Origin: JBAYSY01 sp041675885
Lineage (GTDB): Bacteria > Pseudomonadota > Alphaproteobacteria > Rhodobacterales > Rhodobacteraceae
NCBI GenBank assembly: GCA_041675885.1
Contig: JBAYSY010000011.1
Span: forward strand, 1-64,000
DNA: 64,000 bases
Direction of reading: 5' to 3'
In this document: positions 16,734 to 25,730 of the stretch, one piece after another
Layout of the letters: each line of letters begins with the position of its first letter
Numbering within the stretch: the first letter of the stretch is position 1
The notes under the pieces: generated by a model
Databases searched by the model: none
What the model saw: only the letters and a program-made list of their open reading frames with translations
What the model was told of the DNA's origin: nothing
Translations under genes and position numbers: made by a program

Positions 16734-18237
16734 AACCGCCCTTGCCGCGCTGGCGGGGCTGTGGCTGCTGGCCCTGCCCGCCGTCGCGGAGCCGGAGCTG
16801 GATGAACTTGAAGTGGCCTCGATCTACTACGGCCATTGCGCGGTCTGCCACGGCGGCGACCGTTTCGGCGGCATCGGCCCGGCGCTTTTGCCCGAGAACC
16901 TCGGCCGCCTGACGCTGGAAAACGCCGTCGCCGTGATCGCCGAGGGTCGCAACGCCACCCAGATGCCCGGCTTCTCGCACGAACTCACGGACACGGAAAT
17001 CGCCGCACTCGCCGACTACGTGATGACCCCGCTGCCCTCGGTCCCGACCTGGGAAGAGCATGATATCATCGCCAGCCAGATCACCCATGCCGAGGTGCGA
17101 CAGATCGACGGGCCGCTGCACGGGTCCGACCCGATGAACCTGTTCGTCGTGGTCGAGACCGGCGACCATCACGCCACCATCCTCGACGGCGACACGTTCG
17201 AGCCGCTGACCCGGTTCCAGACCCAGTTCGCGCTGCACGGCGGGCCGAAGTTCACCCCGGACGGCCGCTTCGTCTTCTTCATGTCGCGCGACGGCTGGGT
17301 GTCGAAATACGATCTCTGGACGCTGGAACTGCTGGCCGAGACCCGCGCCGGGATCAACGCGCGCAACATCGCGCTTTCGGCGGACGGCCGTTTTGTCGCG
17401 GTCGCCAACTACCTGCCGCACACGCTGGTGATCCTCTCGGCCGACGACCTGTCGGTGCAGAAGATCTTCGACGTGCGCGACAGTGCCGGGGTATCGTCGC
17501 GGGTCTCGGCGGTCTATCAGGCCCAGCCGCGCCATTCCTTCGTCGCGGCGCTGAAGGACGTGCCGGAAATCTGGGAGGTCGCCACCGACCCCGCGCTGCT
17601 CGCCGCGCAGGGCGGTTTCGAGCTGCGCCGGATCGAGGCGCCCGAGCCGCTCGACGACTTCTTCTTCGACCCGCCCTACGATCACCTGATCGGCTCGGCC
17701 CGCGACAGCAAGGCGATCGTCGTCGATCTGAACGCGGGGCGCGAGATCCGCAGACTCGACGTGCCCGGCCTGCCGCATCTGGGCTCCGGCATCGCCTGGG
17801 AATGGGGCGGCCATGCGGTGATGGCCACGCCGCACCTGCGCGCGGGCAAGATCAGCGTGATCGACATGGACGACTGGGAGGTGCTGCGGCTGATCGAGAC
17901 GCCGGGGCCGGGCTTCTTCATGCGCAGCCACGAGAACACCCCCTTCGCCTGGACCGACGGGATGCTGGGGCCGCAAAAGGACACGATGGCGATCATCGAC
18001 AAGCGCACGCTGGAGGTGGTCCGCACCCTGACCCCCGAACCCGGCCGGGTCGCCGCCCATGTCGAGTTCGACCGCCACGGCCGCCACGCGCTCGTGTCGG
18101 TCTGGGAGATCGAGGGGGCGCTGGTCGTCTACGACGCCGAAACCTTCACCGAGGTCAAACGCATCCCGATGTCGCGACCCTCGGGAAAATACAACGTCTG
18201 GAACAAGATCACCTTCTCGGACGGTACAAGCCACTGA
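16711..18237 (+). CDS. nirN: Dihydro-haem d1 dehydrogenase NirN
   Basis: The 508-residue periplasmic protein is a paralogue of NirS with a signal peptide, a cytochrome c domain (CAVCH at 43-47) and a d1-type propeller. NirN binds the d1 precursor, introduces the acrylate double bond and passes the cofactor to NirS. It lacks the FLHDGG and HPGRGANF active-site stretches of NirS, which separates the two. The ATG at 16711 lies within the end of nirJ. It is the last gene of the operon, and a tRNA gene on the opposite strand follows about 100 bases later. Confidence 0.9.
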   Translation: MKRARPFETALAALAGLWLLALPAVAEPELDELEVASIYYGHCAVCHGGDRFGGIGPALLPENLGRLTLENAVAVIAEGRNATQMPGFSHELTDTEIAALADYVMTPLPSVPTWEEHDIIASQITHAEVRQIDGPLHGSDPMNLFVVVETGDHHATILDGDTFEPLTRFQTQFALHGGPKFTPDGRFVFFMSRDGWVSKYDLWTLELLAETRAGINARNIALSADGRFVAVANYLPHTLVILSADDLSVQKIFDVRDSAGVSSRVSAVYQAQPRHSFVAALKDVPEIWEVATDPALLAAQGGFELRRIEAPEPLDDFFFDPPYDHLIGSARDSKAIVVDLNAGREIRRLDVPGLPHLGSGIAWEWGGHAVMATPHLRAGKISVIDMDDWEVLRLIETPGPGFFMRSHENTPFAWTDGMLGPQKDTMAIIDKRTLEVVRTLTPEPGRVAAHVEFDRHGRHALVSVWEIEGALVVYDAETFTEVKRIPMSRPSGKYNVWNKITFSDGTSH

Positions 18238-18341
18238 GGGCGGGCGGCGGGGCCTGCCCCCGCCCCCGGTCCGGCAAGGCGGAACATACCCTTGTCGAAA
18301 GGCTGACCCGCCAACGGGAATATCAGCAATCTCAAAAAACC

Positions 18342-18418
18342 TGGCGACCCCGGAAGGAATCGAACCCTCAACCTGGCGATTAGAAGTCGCCCGCTCTATC
18401 CAGTTGAGCTACGGGGCC
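18342..18418 (-). tRNA. tRNA-Arg (anticodon TCT)
   Basis: The minus strand folds as a 77-base tRNA with encoded CCA. The acceptor stem is GGCCCCG/CGGGGTC (one G-U pair) and the D stem is GCTC/GAGC. The anticodon stem is GGCGA/TCGCC around the loop CTTCTAA, and the T arm has TTCGATT. The anticodon TCT reads the AGA/AGG arginine codons. Confidence 0.96.
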
Positions 18419-18525
18419 ATGCCCGACCCTTTAAGGGCAGGGGGGCGGGTCGCGCAAGCCCCTCGGCCGGATGGGGGCAGGCCGGTTTGGAAACAGCCGT
18501 TCCCGCCCCGGCCGCAGGGCAAGCC

Positions 18526-18948
18526 CTACACCCGCATGTGCCGTGCCCGCGCGCCCCGCTCGATCGCCGCCGCGTTCAGGCGCTCGATGTGCAGCTCGTG
18601 GCGGATTTCCTCAAGCATCCGCAGTTCGGTGTCTTGCAGCGTTCCATCGGCGGCCGCCACATCGCAGGCCAGCGCATAGGCGGTCTCGTAGAGCCGGTCC
18701 GGCAGCGCGTCGCGGATCAGGCCGAACAATGCGTCAAGCCCGTCCTCGACCTCGAACAGGTCGAACACGGTCTGCGCGATGCGCCGCAGCCGGTCGGCGT
18801 CGTAATCCGCGAACACCGGCAGGTGGTTGACGATGCGCTGGATCGCCACCAGTTCGGCGGTGCGGATGTTCTCATCCGAGGCGGAGACCGCGATCATCAC
18901 GGCGACCAGCGCGTCCTGCGGCGTAAGCGGGGGGGTGTTTCTGGTCAC
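18526..18948 (-). CDS. TerB-family protein
   Basis: The 140-residue protein is all-helical with the acidic pattern of TerB domains: ADGTLQDTELRMLEEI near residues 105-120 and SASDENIRTAELVAI near 20-35. These provide paired Asp/Glu metal-binding sites. TerB proteins are linked to tellurite resistance and stress, but lone chromosomal copies are usually of unknown role. The GTG at 18948 has CAGGAG upstream and gives the normal N-terminus; no ATG fits. It is divergent from lysK across about 110 bases. Confidence 0.75.
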   Translation of the reverse strand: MTRNTPPLTPQDALVAVMIAVSASDENIRTAELVAIQRIVNHLPVFADYDADRLRRIAQTVFDLFEVEDGLDALFGLIRDALPDRLYETAYALACDVAAADGTLQDTELRMLEEIRHELHIERLNAAAIERGARARHMRV

Positions 18949-19057
18949 GGTGGTCTCCTGAACTGTTCTGTTGCGGCGCAGAATATTGACCTGCGGCCGG
19001 ACGGACAATAGGACAGGCACGCGCAGGCCGGAACTGCGTATGAATGAGGATATGCAG

Positions 19058-20638
19058 ATGTCGGCCCTTCGTGATGCCGCGATGAAATCGAAAGCGTGGC
19101 CCTTCGAGGAAGCCCGGCGCATCCTCAAACGCTATGAGAAGGGGCCGCCCGCCAAGGGGCATGTGCTGTTCGAGACCGGCTACGGCCCCTCGGGCCTGCC
19201 GCATATCGGCACCTTCGGCGAGGTGGCGCGCACCACGATGATCCGCCGCGCGTTCGAGGTGATCAGCGACATCCCGACCCGGCTGGTCTGTTTTTCCGAC
19301 GACCTCGACGGGATGCGCAAGGTGCCCGACAACGTGCCGCAACAGGACATGCTGCGCGGGCATCTGCAACGGCCGCTGACCTCGGTGCCCGACCCGTTCG
19401 GCGAATACGAGAGCTTCGGCGACCACAACAACGCCATGCTGCGGCGGTTCCTCGACACGTTCGGGTTCGAATACGAGTTCATCTCGGCCACGGATTTCTA
19501 CCGCTCGGGCCGGTTCGATCCGATCCTGCTGCGCGCGGCGGAGCGTTACGAGGCGATCATGGAGGTGATGCTGGCCAGCCTGCGCGAGGAGCGGCAGCAG
19601 AGCTATTCGTGCTTCCTGCCGATCCATCCCGAGACCGGGCGGGTGCTCTACGTGCCGATGAAGGAGGTGAACGCCAAGGACGGCACCATCACCTTCGACG
19701 ACGAGGACGGGCGGGAATGGACGCTTCCCGTCACCGGCGGCAACGTCAAGCTGCAATGGAAGCCCGATTTCGGCGCCCGCTGGGCGGCACTGGACGTGGA
19801 CTTCGAGATGTATGGCAAGGACCATTCCACCAACACACCGATCTACGACGCGATCTGCGAGATACTCGGCGGCCGCAAGCCGGAGCATTTCACCTACGAG
19901 CTGTTCCTGGACGAGCAGGGGCAGAAGATCTCGAAGTCGAAGGGCAACGGGCTGACGATCGACGAATGGCTGACCTATGCGGCGTCCGAGTCGCTCAGCT
20001 ATTTCATGTATCTCAAGCCCAAGACGGCGAAGCGGCTGTGGTGGGACGTGATCCCGAAGGCGGTCGATGAATATCACCAGCAGTTGCGGGCCTTTCCGGG
20101 GCAGGATGTGGCGGCGCAGGTCAACAACCCGGTCTGGCATATCCATGGCGGCACCCCGCCGGAGTCGCGGATGGTGGTGCCGTTCGCGATGCTTCTGAAC
20201 CTTGCCAGCGTGGCGGGGGCGGCGGATGCGAAGGGGCTCTGGGGGTTCATCCGCCGCTATGCGCCCGAGGCGAGCCCGGAGACCCACCCCGACCTTGACG
20301 CGGCGGCCGGATATGCGGTGCGCTATTTCCGCGACTTCGTGGCCCCGGCACGGCGGTTCCGCCTGCCGGACGACCGCGAGCGGGCGGCGATGGAAGATCT
20401 GGTGGCGCGGCTGAAGGCGTGGGATGGCGGGCTCGATGCCGAGGCGCTGCAAAGCATGGTCTTCGCCGTCGGCAAGGAACACGGGTTCGAGCCGCTGCGC
20501 GACTGGTTCAAGGCGCTTTACGAGGTGCTGCTGGGGGCGAGCGAGGGGCCGCGCTTCGGCGGGTTCGTCGCCCTTTACGGGGTCGGGGAGACGGTGGCGC
20601 TGATCGAGCGCGGGCTGGCGGGGGACCTGGCGGCCTGA
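19058..20638 (+). CDS. lysK: Lysyl-tRNA synthetase, class I
   Basis: This 526-residue enzyme attaches lysine to tRNA-Lys and belongs to the class I type found in archaea, spirochaetes and many alphaproteobacteria, not the class II LysS of E. coli. The HIGH-type motif PHIG is at 48-51 and KISKSKGNG at 290-298 is the KMSKS loop. The ATG at 19058 is chosen because TGAGGA lies seven bases upstream. In-frame ATGs at 19040 and 19052 would add six or two residues. No neighbour is functionally related. Confidence 0.93.
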   Translation: MSALRDAAMKSKAWPFEEARRILKRYEKGPPAKGHVLFETGYGPSGLPHIGTFGEVARTTMIRRAFEVISDIPTRLVCFSDDLDGMRKVPDNVPQQDMLRGHLQRPLTSVPDPFGEYESFGDHNNAMLRRFLDTFGFEYEFISATDFYRSGRFDPILLRAAERYEAIMEVMLASLREERQQSYSCFLPIHPETGRVLYVPMKEVNAKDGTITFDDEDGREWTLPVTGGNVKLQWKPDFGARWAALDVDFEMYGKDHSTNTPIYDAICEILGGRKPEHFTYELFLDEQGQKISKSKGNGLTIDEWLTYAASESLSYFMYLKPKTAKRLWWDVIPKAVDEYHQQLRAFPGQDVAAQVNNPVWHIHGGTPPESRMVVPFAMLLNLASVAGAADAKGLWGFIRRYAPEASPETHPDLDAAAGYAVRYFRDFVAPARRFRLPDDRERAAMEDLVARLKAWDGGLDAEALQSMVFAVGKEHGFEPLRDWFKALYEVLLGASEGPRFGGFVALYGVGETVALIERGLAGDLAA

Positions 20639-20738
20639 CGTCCGGGCATGGCGGGCGGAATCGCCCACCGGGGCCGGTCATGCGCTTTTCCGGGGGTTCC
20701 GGAAGAAATCGACGTGATTCCAGCGGCTTGGACTGCGG

Positions 20739-20758
20739 ATGTTTCGCGCGCGAAACAT
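20739..20758. promoter_or_regulatory. Perfect 20-bp palindrome between lysK and the CHAD gene
   Basis: The arm ATGTTTCGCG is followed at once by its exact reverse complement, CGCGAAACAT. The ends resemble the chromosome-partition site parS (TGTTTCACGTGAAACA), but the centre is two bases longer and differs. It sits about 100 bases after lysK and 130 bases from the end of the CHAD gene, between convergent genes, where promoters are not expected. It may be a protein-binding site of a partition, nucleoid or restriction-related factor. Confidence 0.4.
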
Positions 20759-20888
20759 TTTCCGGTCAGGCGGTTGATTCCAAAGGATTCCCGCGGCCGA
20801 AACCCGGAAATCAGGGTTAAATCACCGGAAATATTAACCTTTTGGCAATATTTGCGCGGCCCCCGCGGGATTGGCGATATCGCCCGCC

Positions 20889-21806
20889 CTACCCGCCGTT
20901 GCCGTTCCCCCGGCTCTGCCAGACCTCCCACCAGATGCCCCAGCGGGCGGTGAGATCGTCCGCCCGGCCCGCGAACAGCCGCGTGCCCAGCGCAAGCGCC
21001 CGTCCGGCCAGCGCCCGGCGGCGGTCGAGCGCCAGCGCCGCGACGGCGGGCAGGGCTTCGCCCCCGGCCCCGGTTACGGTGCCGGAAAGCTGGGCGGTCA
21101 GCACGTCGAGGTCGTTGTGATCGCCCAAGAGCTCGCCCAGCTCGTCGGTCGCCGCGACATGGGCGGCCATCATCGCGGGCCAGACCGGGGTCAGCAGCCG
21201 GGCCTGATACCAGTGATCCTTGACCGGGCGGCGCCAGTCGTGAAACGGCGTCGCGTCGAAATCGCCCGCGAATGCCGCGCGGGATGTCTTCAGCCCCCGC
21301 CGCGCCCGGCGCCATGTGTCGGCCAGCCCGCCCTCCAGCGCCCCGAAACCGCGCCCGGAGATGTGCCAGCCGGGCACCCGGCCGTGGACCTCATGCAGCC
21401 CCTCACGGAAGGCGGCGAGGCTTTCGGCCAGCGCCACCGGCTCGCGGGCCGTGGCGACCCGTGCCCCGAGCCCCTCGCGCAGGGCGGCGAGACCGGCACT
21501 GGCGGGCAGCGGCGCCACAAGCGTGTCGAAGGTGCGCAGCCTCACCTCGGCATCGCGCAGCCCGGCGATATGGCGGGTGGCATCGCGCAGCACCGCGCTT
21601 TCCTGCCTGCTGCCGTCAAGCACCGGCTGCACCAGCCGCAACAGGCCGCGCAGTTTCTTGACCCGCTTGCGGGCCGAATGGATCGCGGCGGCATGGGCAC
21701 GGGCCGGGTCGCGGGTGTCGGCCAGCGCACCCTCGATCTGTTCAAGCGCGAGCCGGTGCACCGCCGCCTGCACCGACTTGTCGTCACGGGAAAAATGATA
21801 GGCCAT
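20889..21806 (-). CDS. CHAD domain protein
   Basis: This 305-residue protein carries conserved His/Arg-rich helices of the CHAD domain: VHRLALEQIEGA, AIHSARKRVKKLRGLLRLVQ near residues 45-65, and FHDWRRPVKDHWYQARLL near 200. CHAD domains bind inorganic polyphosphate through these basic surfaces and often co-occur with CYTH triphosphatases, though no CYTH gene is seen here. The ATG at 21806 has AAGGGAC upstream; the longer open frame adds unconserved residues. It is divergent from the large beta-helix gene. Confidence 0.82.
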   Translation of the reverse strand: MAYHFSRDDKSVQAAVHRLALEQIEGALADTRDPARAHAAAIHSARKRVKKLRGLLRLVQPVLDGSRQESAVLRDATRHIAGLRDAEVRLRTFDTLVAPLPASAGLAALREGLGARVATAREPVALAESLAAFREGLHEVHGRVPGWHISGRGFGALEGGLADTWRRARRGLKTSRAAFAGDFDATPFHDWRRPVKDHWYQARLLTPVWPAMMAAHVAATDELGELLGDHNDLDVLTAQLSGTVTGAGGEALPAVAALALDRRRALAGRALALGTRLFAGRADDLTARWGIWWEVWQSRGNGNGG

Positions 21807-22065
21807 GCTGTCCCTTGGTCGATCTTCGGGCAAGGGTAGCACGGGACTTGTTGCAGTTGCATGACAATGGCGCCGCAGCCGGTTGCGAACGGTGGTGCAG
21901 GCGGGGGTTAACCTTTCCCTGCTAGCCCTTTGCCGGTCAGGCGGGCTGCCCGGCGTTTCCGCGAGAGCATGGACGGAGACGCAGGCCCCCTGCCCGCGCC
22001 CCTCCGCCGAATTCCCGCCGGGCACCCCGGGGACGCTGACGAGGCGACACGAGGGGGTTTGCGCG

Positions 22066-24360
22066 ATGAACAAGGCGATTACCGACGGGCTGGTGCTGAT
22101 GCCGCCGCCGTTCGCGGCCGGGCTGAACGTCTGGTCGAGCGGCGACGGCACGCCGGGCTCGGCGACCTGGCAGGGGGCGCCGAATGCGGCGCTGGTGCCC
22201 GCCGATCAGGATTTCGGCGGCTGTCTGGAGGTGCAGAAGACCGCCGCGACCACCCGGCTGCGCCATATGGGCCAGACCCAGATGCTGCCGGGGATGTATC
22301 TGCGCATCACCGCGCGGGTGAAGGCGATGACCGGCAACCTGCCCTCGGTACGGATCGCCGCATGGGCGGGCGACGGGTCGGAGAACCACGTCGCCCCGGT
22401 GCCGCAGGTGGGGCCTTCGGTGACGCTGACGACCTACGGGCAGGTGGTTACGGTGCAGGCGATCGTCGGCGCGGGCAGCCGGGGCGGGGTCGATATGGTC
22501 TGGGGCACGGCGCCGGTCTACGGGCATTTCGGGCTGGACCTGACCGGGCCCAATGGCGGCACGGTGCGGATCGACGACATCGAGATCGAGGACGTGACCC
22601 ACGTCTTCCACCGCGGGATGATGGACTGGGTGGATGTGCGCGATTTCGGCGCGCGGGGCGACGGGACCGGCGATGACTCGGCCGCCTTCCATGCCGCCGA
22701 TGCCGCAGCGGCGGGGCGCAGGGTGCTGGTCTCGGCCGGGGTCTATCGGCTCGCGTCCAACGTCGCCATGGCCTCGCCGGTGCGGTTCGAGGGCACGGTG
22801 ACCATGCCCGCCGCGAACCGGCTGGCGCTGACGCAGGGCTTCGATCTGGAAACCTACGCCCGCGCCTTCGGCAGCGAGGCCGAGGGGCTGCGCCGGGCGA
22901 TACAGGCGCTGTTCCATTTCACCGATCACGTCACGCTCGACCTCAACGGGCGGCAGGTGAACGTGGAGGCGCCGCTGGACGTGGCCGCGCTGGCGGGCAT
23001 GACCGGAAGCCAGTTCGCCCAGCGCCGCCTGATCACCAACGGCCAGCTCGTGGCGGTGCCGGGCCCGGCGTGGGACACCGGGACCGTGACCTCGCAGGCC
23101 GCCTACGACCATGCCCAGCCCTACCGGCTGTCCGGGGTGGCCAATGTGGCGAACATTCCGGTCGGCGCGCTGGTCACCGGCACGGGTGCCGCGCGCGAGG
23201 TTTATGTGCGCTCGAAAGACGTCGCCGCCGGCACGGTGGATCTCAGCCTGCCCCTGGGCGCCGCCTCGGGAACGCGCGGCTACACCTTCCGCCGGTTCCG
23301 CTACATGCTGGATCTGAGCGGGTTCGGGCGGCTGGACAAGCTGGAGGTGACGGATGTGGAGTTCCTGTGCAACGGCGAGGCCAGCGCCATCCTGCTGCCG
23401 CCCAGCGGCATCACCTTCCGCCTGCACGGCTGCGTCATCAACAAGCCGCGCGACCGGGGGATCAGTTCGATCGGCACCGGCTGTCAGGGGATGATGGTCG
23501 ATGAATGCCAGTTCCTGTCGAACGAACAGCCGGTCCGGGTGCAGGACCGCACCACTATCGCGCTCAACGTCAACGCCAACGATGCCAAGATCCGCGACAA
23601 CCGCGCGGTGCGCTTCGCGCATTTCGCCAAGTTGCACGGCACCGGGCACATGCTTATCGGCAACCACTTCTTCCAGGGCGATTCCGAGAGCCCCGGCGTG
23701 CGGCGGGCCGGGGTGATCTTTTCCGGGATCAACGTCAAGTCGATGATGACCGGGAACTACGTCGACAACAGCTTTGTCGAGCTGACGAACGAGCATGAGC
23801 CCGACCCGGCCTGGAACAACCAGTTCTCGTTCGGCGGGCTGGCGATCACCGGCAACATCTTCACCGCGAACGACGTGGTGCCCGCCTTCGGCTGGATCGT
23901 GGTGACGCCCTACGGGCCGGGGCACTACCTGCACGGGATCTCGATCACCGGCAACACGTTCCGCACCCTGAACGGCGCGATCGACCGGGTGGAGAAGGTC
24001 GATACCACCCATGCGGCGCTGGACAACGGGCGGATGCGCAACATCGTGGTGCATGGCAACAACTTCAACGGGGTGAACCGGCCGATGTTCAACCCGGTGG
24101 TGGTGAGCCATGAGCAGAACTCGGTCTCGACGGCCTGGACGGTGGACGGCGCGGACTTCCTGCCGTTCGGCGGCTGGGCGCGCACGGTGCAGGCGGTGGT
24201 GGCCGACGGGCCGATCACCGGGGCGCAGGACGCGGTGACGGCGGGGATGCCCTATGCCGAGACGCGGGTGGGGTCGTCGAACAGCCTCGTACGGCTGCGC
24301 TGGCCCTCGGCGGTCAAGGGGCGGGTCAATGTGACGATCCGCATGGACAGCCCGGTTTGA
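22066..24360 (+). CDS. Large right-handed beta-helix protein (pectate lyase/GH28-related)
   Basis: The 764-residue protein has an N-terminal beta-sandwich-like part (about 1-185) and then DVRDFGARGDGTGDDSAAF near 190-208, the hallmark start of pectate-lyase-3/GH28-type helices also found in phage tail spikes. Asn/Gly-rich rungs such as ISITGNTF continue to about 700. No signal peptide is visible. A ribosome site GAGGGGG precedes the ATG at 22066. Candidate roles are polysaccharide cleavage or a surface/exopolysaccharide-associated structure. Substrate and secretion route are not determined. It stands alone. Confidence 0.65.
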   Translation: MNKAITDGLVLMPPPFAAGLNVWSSGDGTPGSATWQGAPNAALVPADQDFGGCLEVQKTAATTRLRHMGQTQMLPGMYLRITARVKAMTGNLPSVRIAAWAGDGSENHVAPVPQVGPSVTLTTYGQVVTVQAIVGAGSRGGVDMVWGTAPVYGHFGLDLTGPNGGTVRIDDIEIEDVTHVFHRGMMDWVDVRDFGARGDGTGDDSAAFHAADAAAAGRRVLVSAGVYRLASNVAMASPVRFEGTVTMPAANRLALTQGFDLETYARAFGSEAEGLRRAIQALFHFTDHVTLDLNGRQVNVEAPLDVAALAGMTGSQFAQRRLITNGQLVAVPGPAWDTGTVTSQAAYDHAQPYRLSGVANVANIPVGALVTGTGAAREVYVRSKDVAAGTVDLSLPLGAASGTRGYTFRRFRYMLDLSGFGRLDKLEVTDVEFLCNGEASAILLPPSGITFRLHGCVINKPRDRGISSIGTGCQGMMVDECQFLSNEQPVRVQDRTTIALNVNANDAKIRDNRAVRFAHFAKLHGTGHMLIGNHFFQGDSESPGVRRAGVIFSGINVKSMMTGNYVDNSFVELTNEHEPDPAWNNQFSFGGLAITGNIFTANDVVPAFGWIVVTPYGPGHYLHGISITGNTFRTLNGAIDRVEKVDTTHAALDNGRMRNIVVHGNNFNGVNRPMFNPVVVSHEQNSVSTAWTVDGADFLPFGGWARTVQAVVADGPITGAQDAVTAGMPYAETRVGSSNSLVRLRWPSAVKGRVNVTIRMDSPV

Positions 24361-24791
24361 GGCGCCGGACGGAGGGGGCGGAAAGGCCCCCTCCCGCCGT
24401 GCCATTCCGGCGGAAACGCCGGTCTGTGGCGCGGCGGTTGCCGACCGCCTGCGGTCCGGCTTCATGTCAGGCGATGTCTGTTGACCGTGCTGGTCGGCAA
24501 GGGGCAGGGCGTCTGGAGCGCAACTTTCGCCCGACTACTCTTGCCCGGAACAGCCGCTTCAGCGGCCCGGGCAGCGGCCGACCGCGGGCGGCCGCTCCTG
24601 CAACGTTTCGACATGCACAGACGTCGGGGTATTCGGCACCATAAACTGCCAGACCACAGCCGTAGCAGCGGCCCCCCGCGGTCGGCCGCTGCCCTCTGTT
24701 TCGCAGTATATTTGCTCCGCTCGGCGAAGCCGACCAACACCAGCCAACAGACATCGCTTTCTATCGGGTGGAAAGGATGCCACAAAGCACC
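24361..24791. other. Gap holding one long intergenic repeat element
   Basis: No gene is seen. The stretch contains the inverted-repeat element at 24543-24700, described separately. The remaining bases just before 24792 should carry the promoter and ribosome site of the PRPP-synthetase-like gene. Confidence 0.5.
24543..24700 (-). repeat. Long intergenic element A (copy L1)
   Basis: GGGCAGCGGCCGACCGCGG (24569-24587) and its exact reverse complement (24676-24694) bound about 90 bases. On the minus strand the element begins AACAGAGGGCAGCGGCC and ends GCCGCTGAAGCGGCTGTTCCGGGC-like sequence (written here in part: CGGCTGTTCCGGGC). The same two ends occur at 36370-36530 and, without the middle, at 36155 and 42942. 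The inner sequence is not shared with the other long copy. Confidence 0.7.
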
Positions 24792-25730
24792 ATGTCCGCC
24801 GACCCCGCCCCATGGCTGATCCTGCCGCTGCCCGGCAACGAGGCTTTCGCCCGCCGTCTGGCCGAAGCCGGGGGCTGGGAGGCGGGCGCGCTGGAGACCC
24901 GGCGCTTTCCCGACGGCGAAAGCTATGTGCGGCTGCTGTCCGACGTGGCGGGCCGGGACGTGGCGCTGGTCTGCACGCTGGCGCAACCGGACGAGGGTTT
25001 CCTGCGGCTGGTCTTCGCCGCCGACGCGGCGCGCGATCTGGGGGCGCGCTCGGTCACGCTGGTCGCCCCCTATCTTGCCTACATGCGGCAGGACCGCCGG
25101 TTCCGGCCCGGCGAGGCGGTCACCTCGTTCAGCTTCGCGCGGCTGGTATCAGGCAGCTTCGACCGGCTGGTGACGGTCGATCCGCATCTGCACCGCCACC
25201 CGGCGCTGTCCGCGCTCTACACCATCCCCGCCGACACGCTGCACGCCGCGCCGCTGCTGGCCGACTGGATCGGGGCGCAGGTGGAACGCCCGCTGCTGAT
25301 CGGCCCCGACGAGGAAAGCGAACAATGGGTCTCGGCCATCGCGGACCGGATCGGGGCGCCGCATGCGGTGCTGCGCAAGACCCGCCACGGCGACCGCAGG
25401 GTGGAGATCGACCTGCCCGACCTGTCGGCATGGCGCGGGCACCGGCCGGTGCTGGCCGACGATATCGCCTCATCGGGCCGCACCCTGATCGAGGCGGCGC
25501 GCAAGCTGTCGGCGCAGGGGTTCGCGCCGCCGGTGGTCGCGGTCGTCCACGGCATCTTCGCGGGCGACGCCTACGCGGGCCTTGCGCCGCTGTGCGGCAG
25601 GATCGTCTCGACCGATTCCGTGCCGCATGAGAGCAGTGCCATCGACCTTGCCCCGCTGGTCGCGGCGGCGCTGGCCGCGCCGGGCACACCGGCCGGGGCG
25701 CCGATCCGCCACCGCCGCCCGCCATGCTGA
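24792..25730 (+). CDS. Ribose-phosphate pyrophosphokinase-like protein
   Basis: The roughly 312-residue protein belongs to the PRPP synthetase family, which makes PRPP from ribose 5-phosphate and ATP. RRFPDGESYVR near residue 36, PYLAYMRQDRRFRPGEAVTS near 90 and the PRPP loop LADDIASSGRTLIEA near 215 are family motifs. It is divergent from the housekeeping PrsA. It overlaps a beta-CASP hydrolase that overlaps an AMP/thymidine phosphorylase, so a role in nucleotide or ribose-phosphate salvage is likely. Start sites at 24777 (ATG) and 24768 (GTG) are possible alternatives. Confidence 0.78.
   Translation: MSADPAPWLILPLPGNEAFARRLAEAGGWEAGALETRRFPDGESYVRLLSDVAGRDVALVCTLAQPDEGFLRLVFAADAARDLGARSVTLVAPYLAYMRQDRRFRPGEAVTSFSFARLVSGSFDRLVTVDPHLHRHPALSALYTIPADTLHAAPLLADWIGAQVERPLLIGPDEESEQWVSAIADRIGAPHAVLRKTRHGDRRVEIDLPDLSAWRGHRPVLADDIASSGRTLIEAARKLSAQGFAPPVVAVVHGIFAGDAYAGLAPLCGRIVSTDSVPHESSAIDLAPLVAAALAAPGTPAGAPIRHRRPPC

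Noticed and set aside
16711..18237. A second nirS gene
   Set aside because: The protein lacks the two active-site histidine motifs of NirS and lies at the nirN position, so it is NirN.
18242..18275. Terminator after nirN
   Set aside because: The GGGCGGCGGGGC/GCCCCCGCCC pairing is imperfect, with a bulge and no T-run. Termination there is likely but not supported by a clear structure.
20739..20758. A chromosomal parS site
   Set aside because: The centre is six bases instead of four and does not match ACGT; one site alone far from any par genes is not enough. It is kept only as an unexplained palindrome.
21937..24465. An 842-codon open frame antisense to the beta-helix gene
   Set aside because: It is His/Arg/Gly-rich with no motif, and the opposite strand has a clear protein with family signatures.
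24543..24700. Insertion sequence with terminal inverted repeats
   Set aside because: The inner 90 bases differ between copies and encode no transposase. The inverted repeats are internal to the element ends, so it is reported as a repeat family instead.
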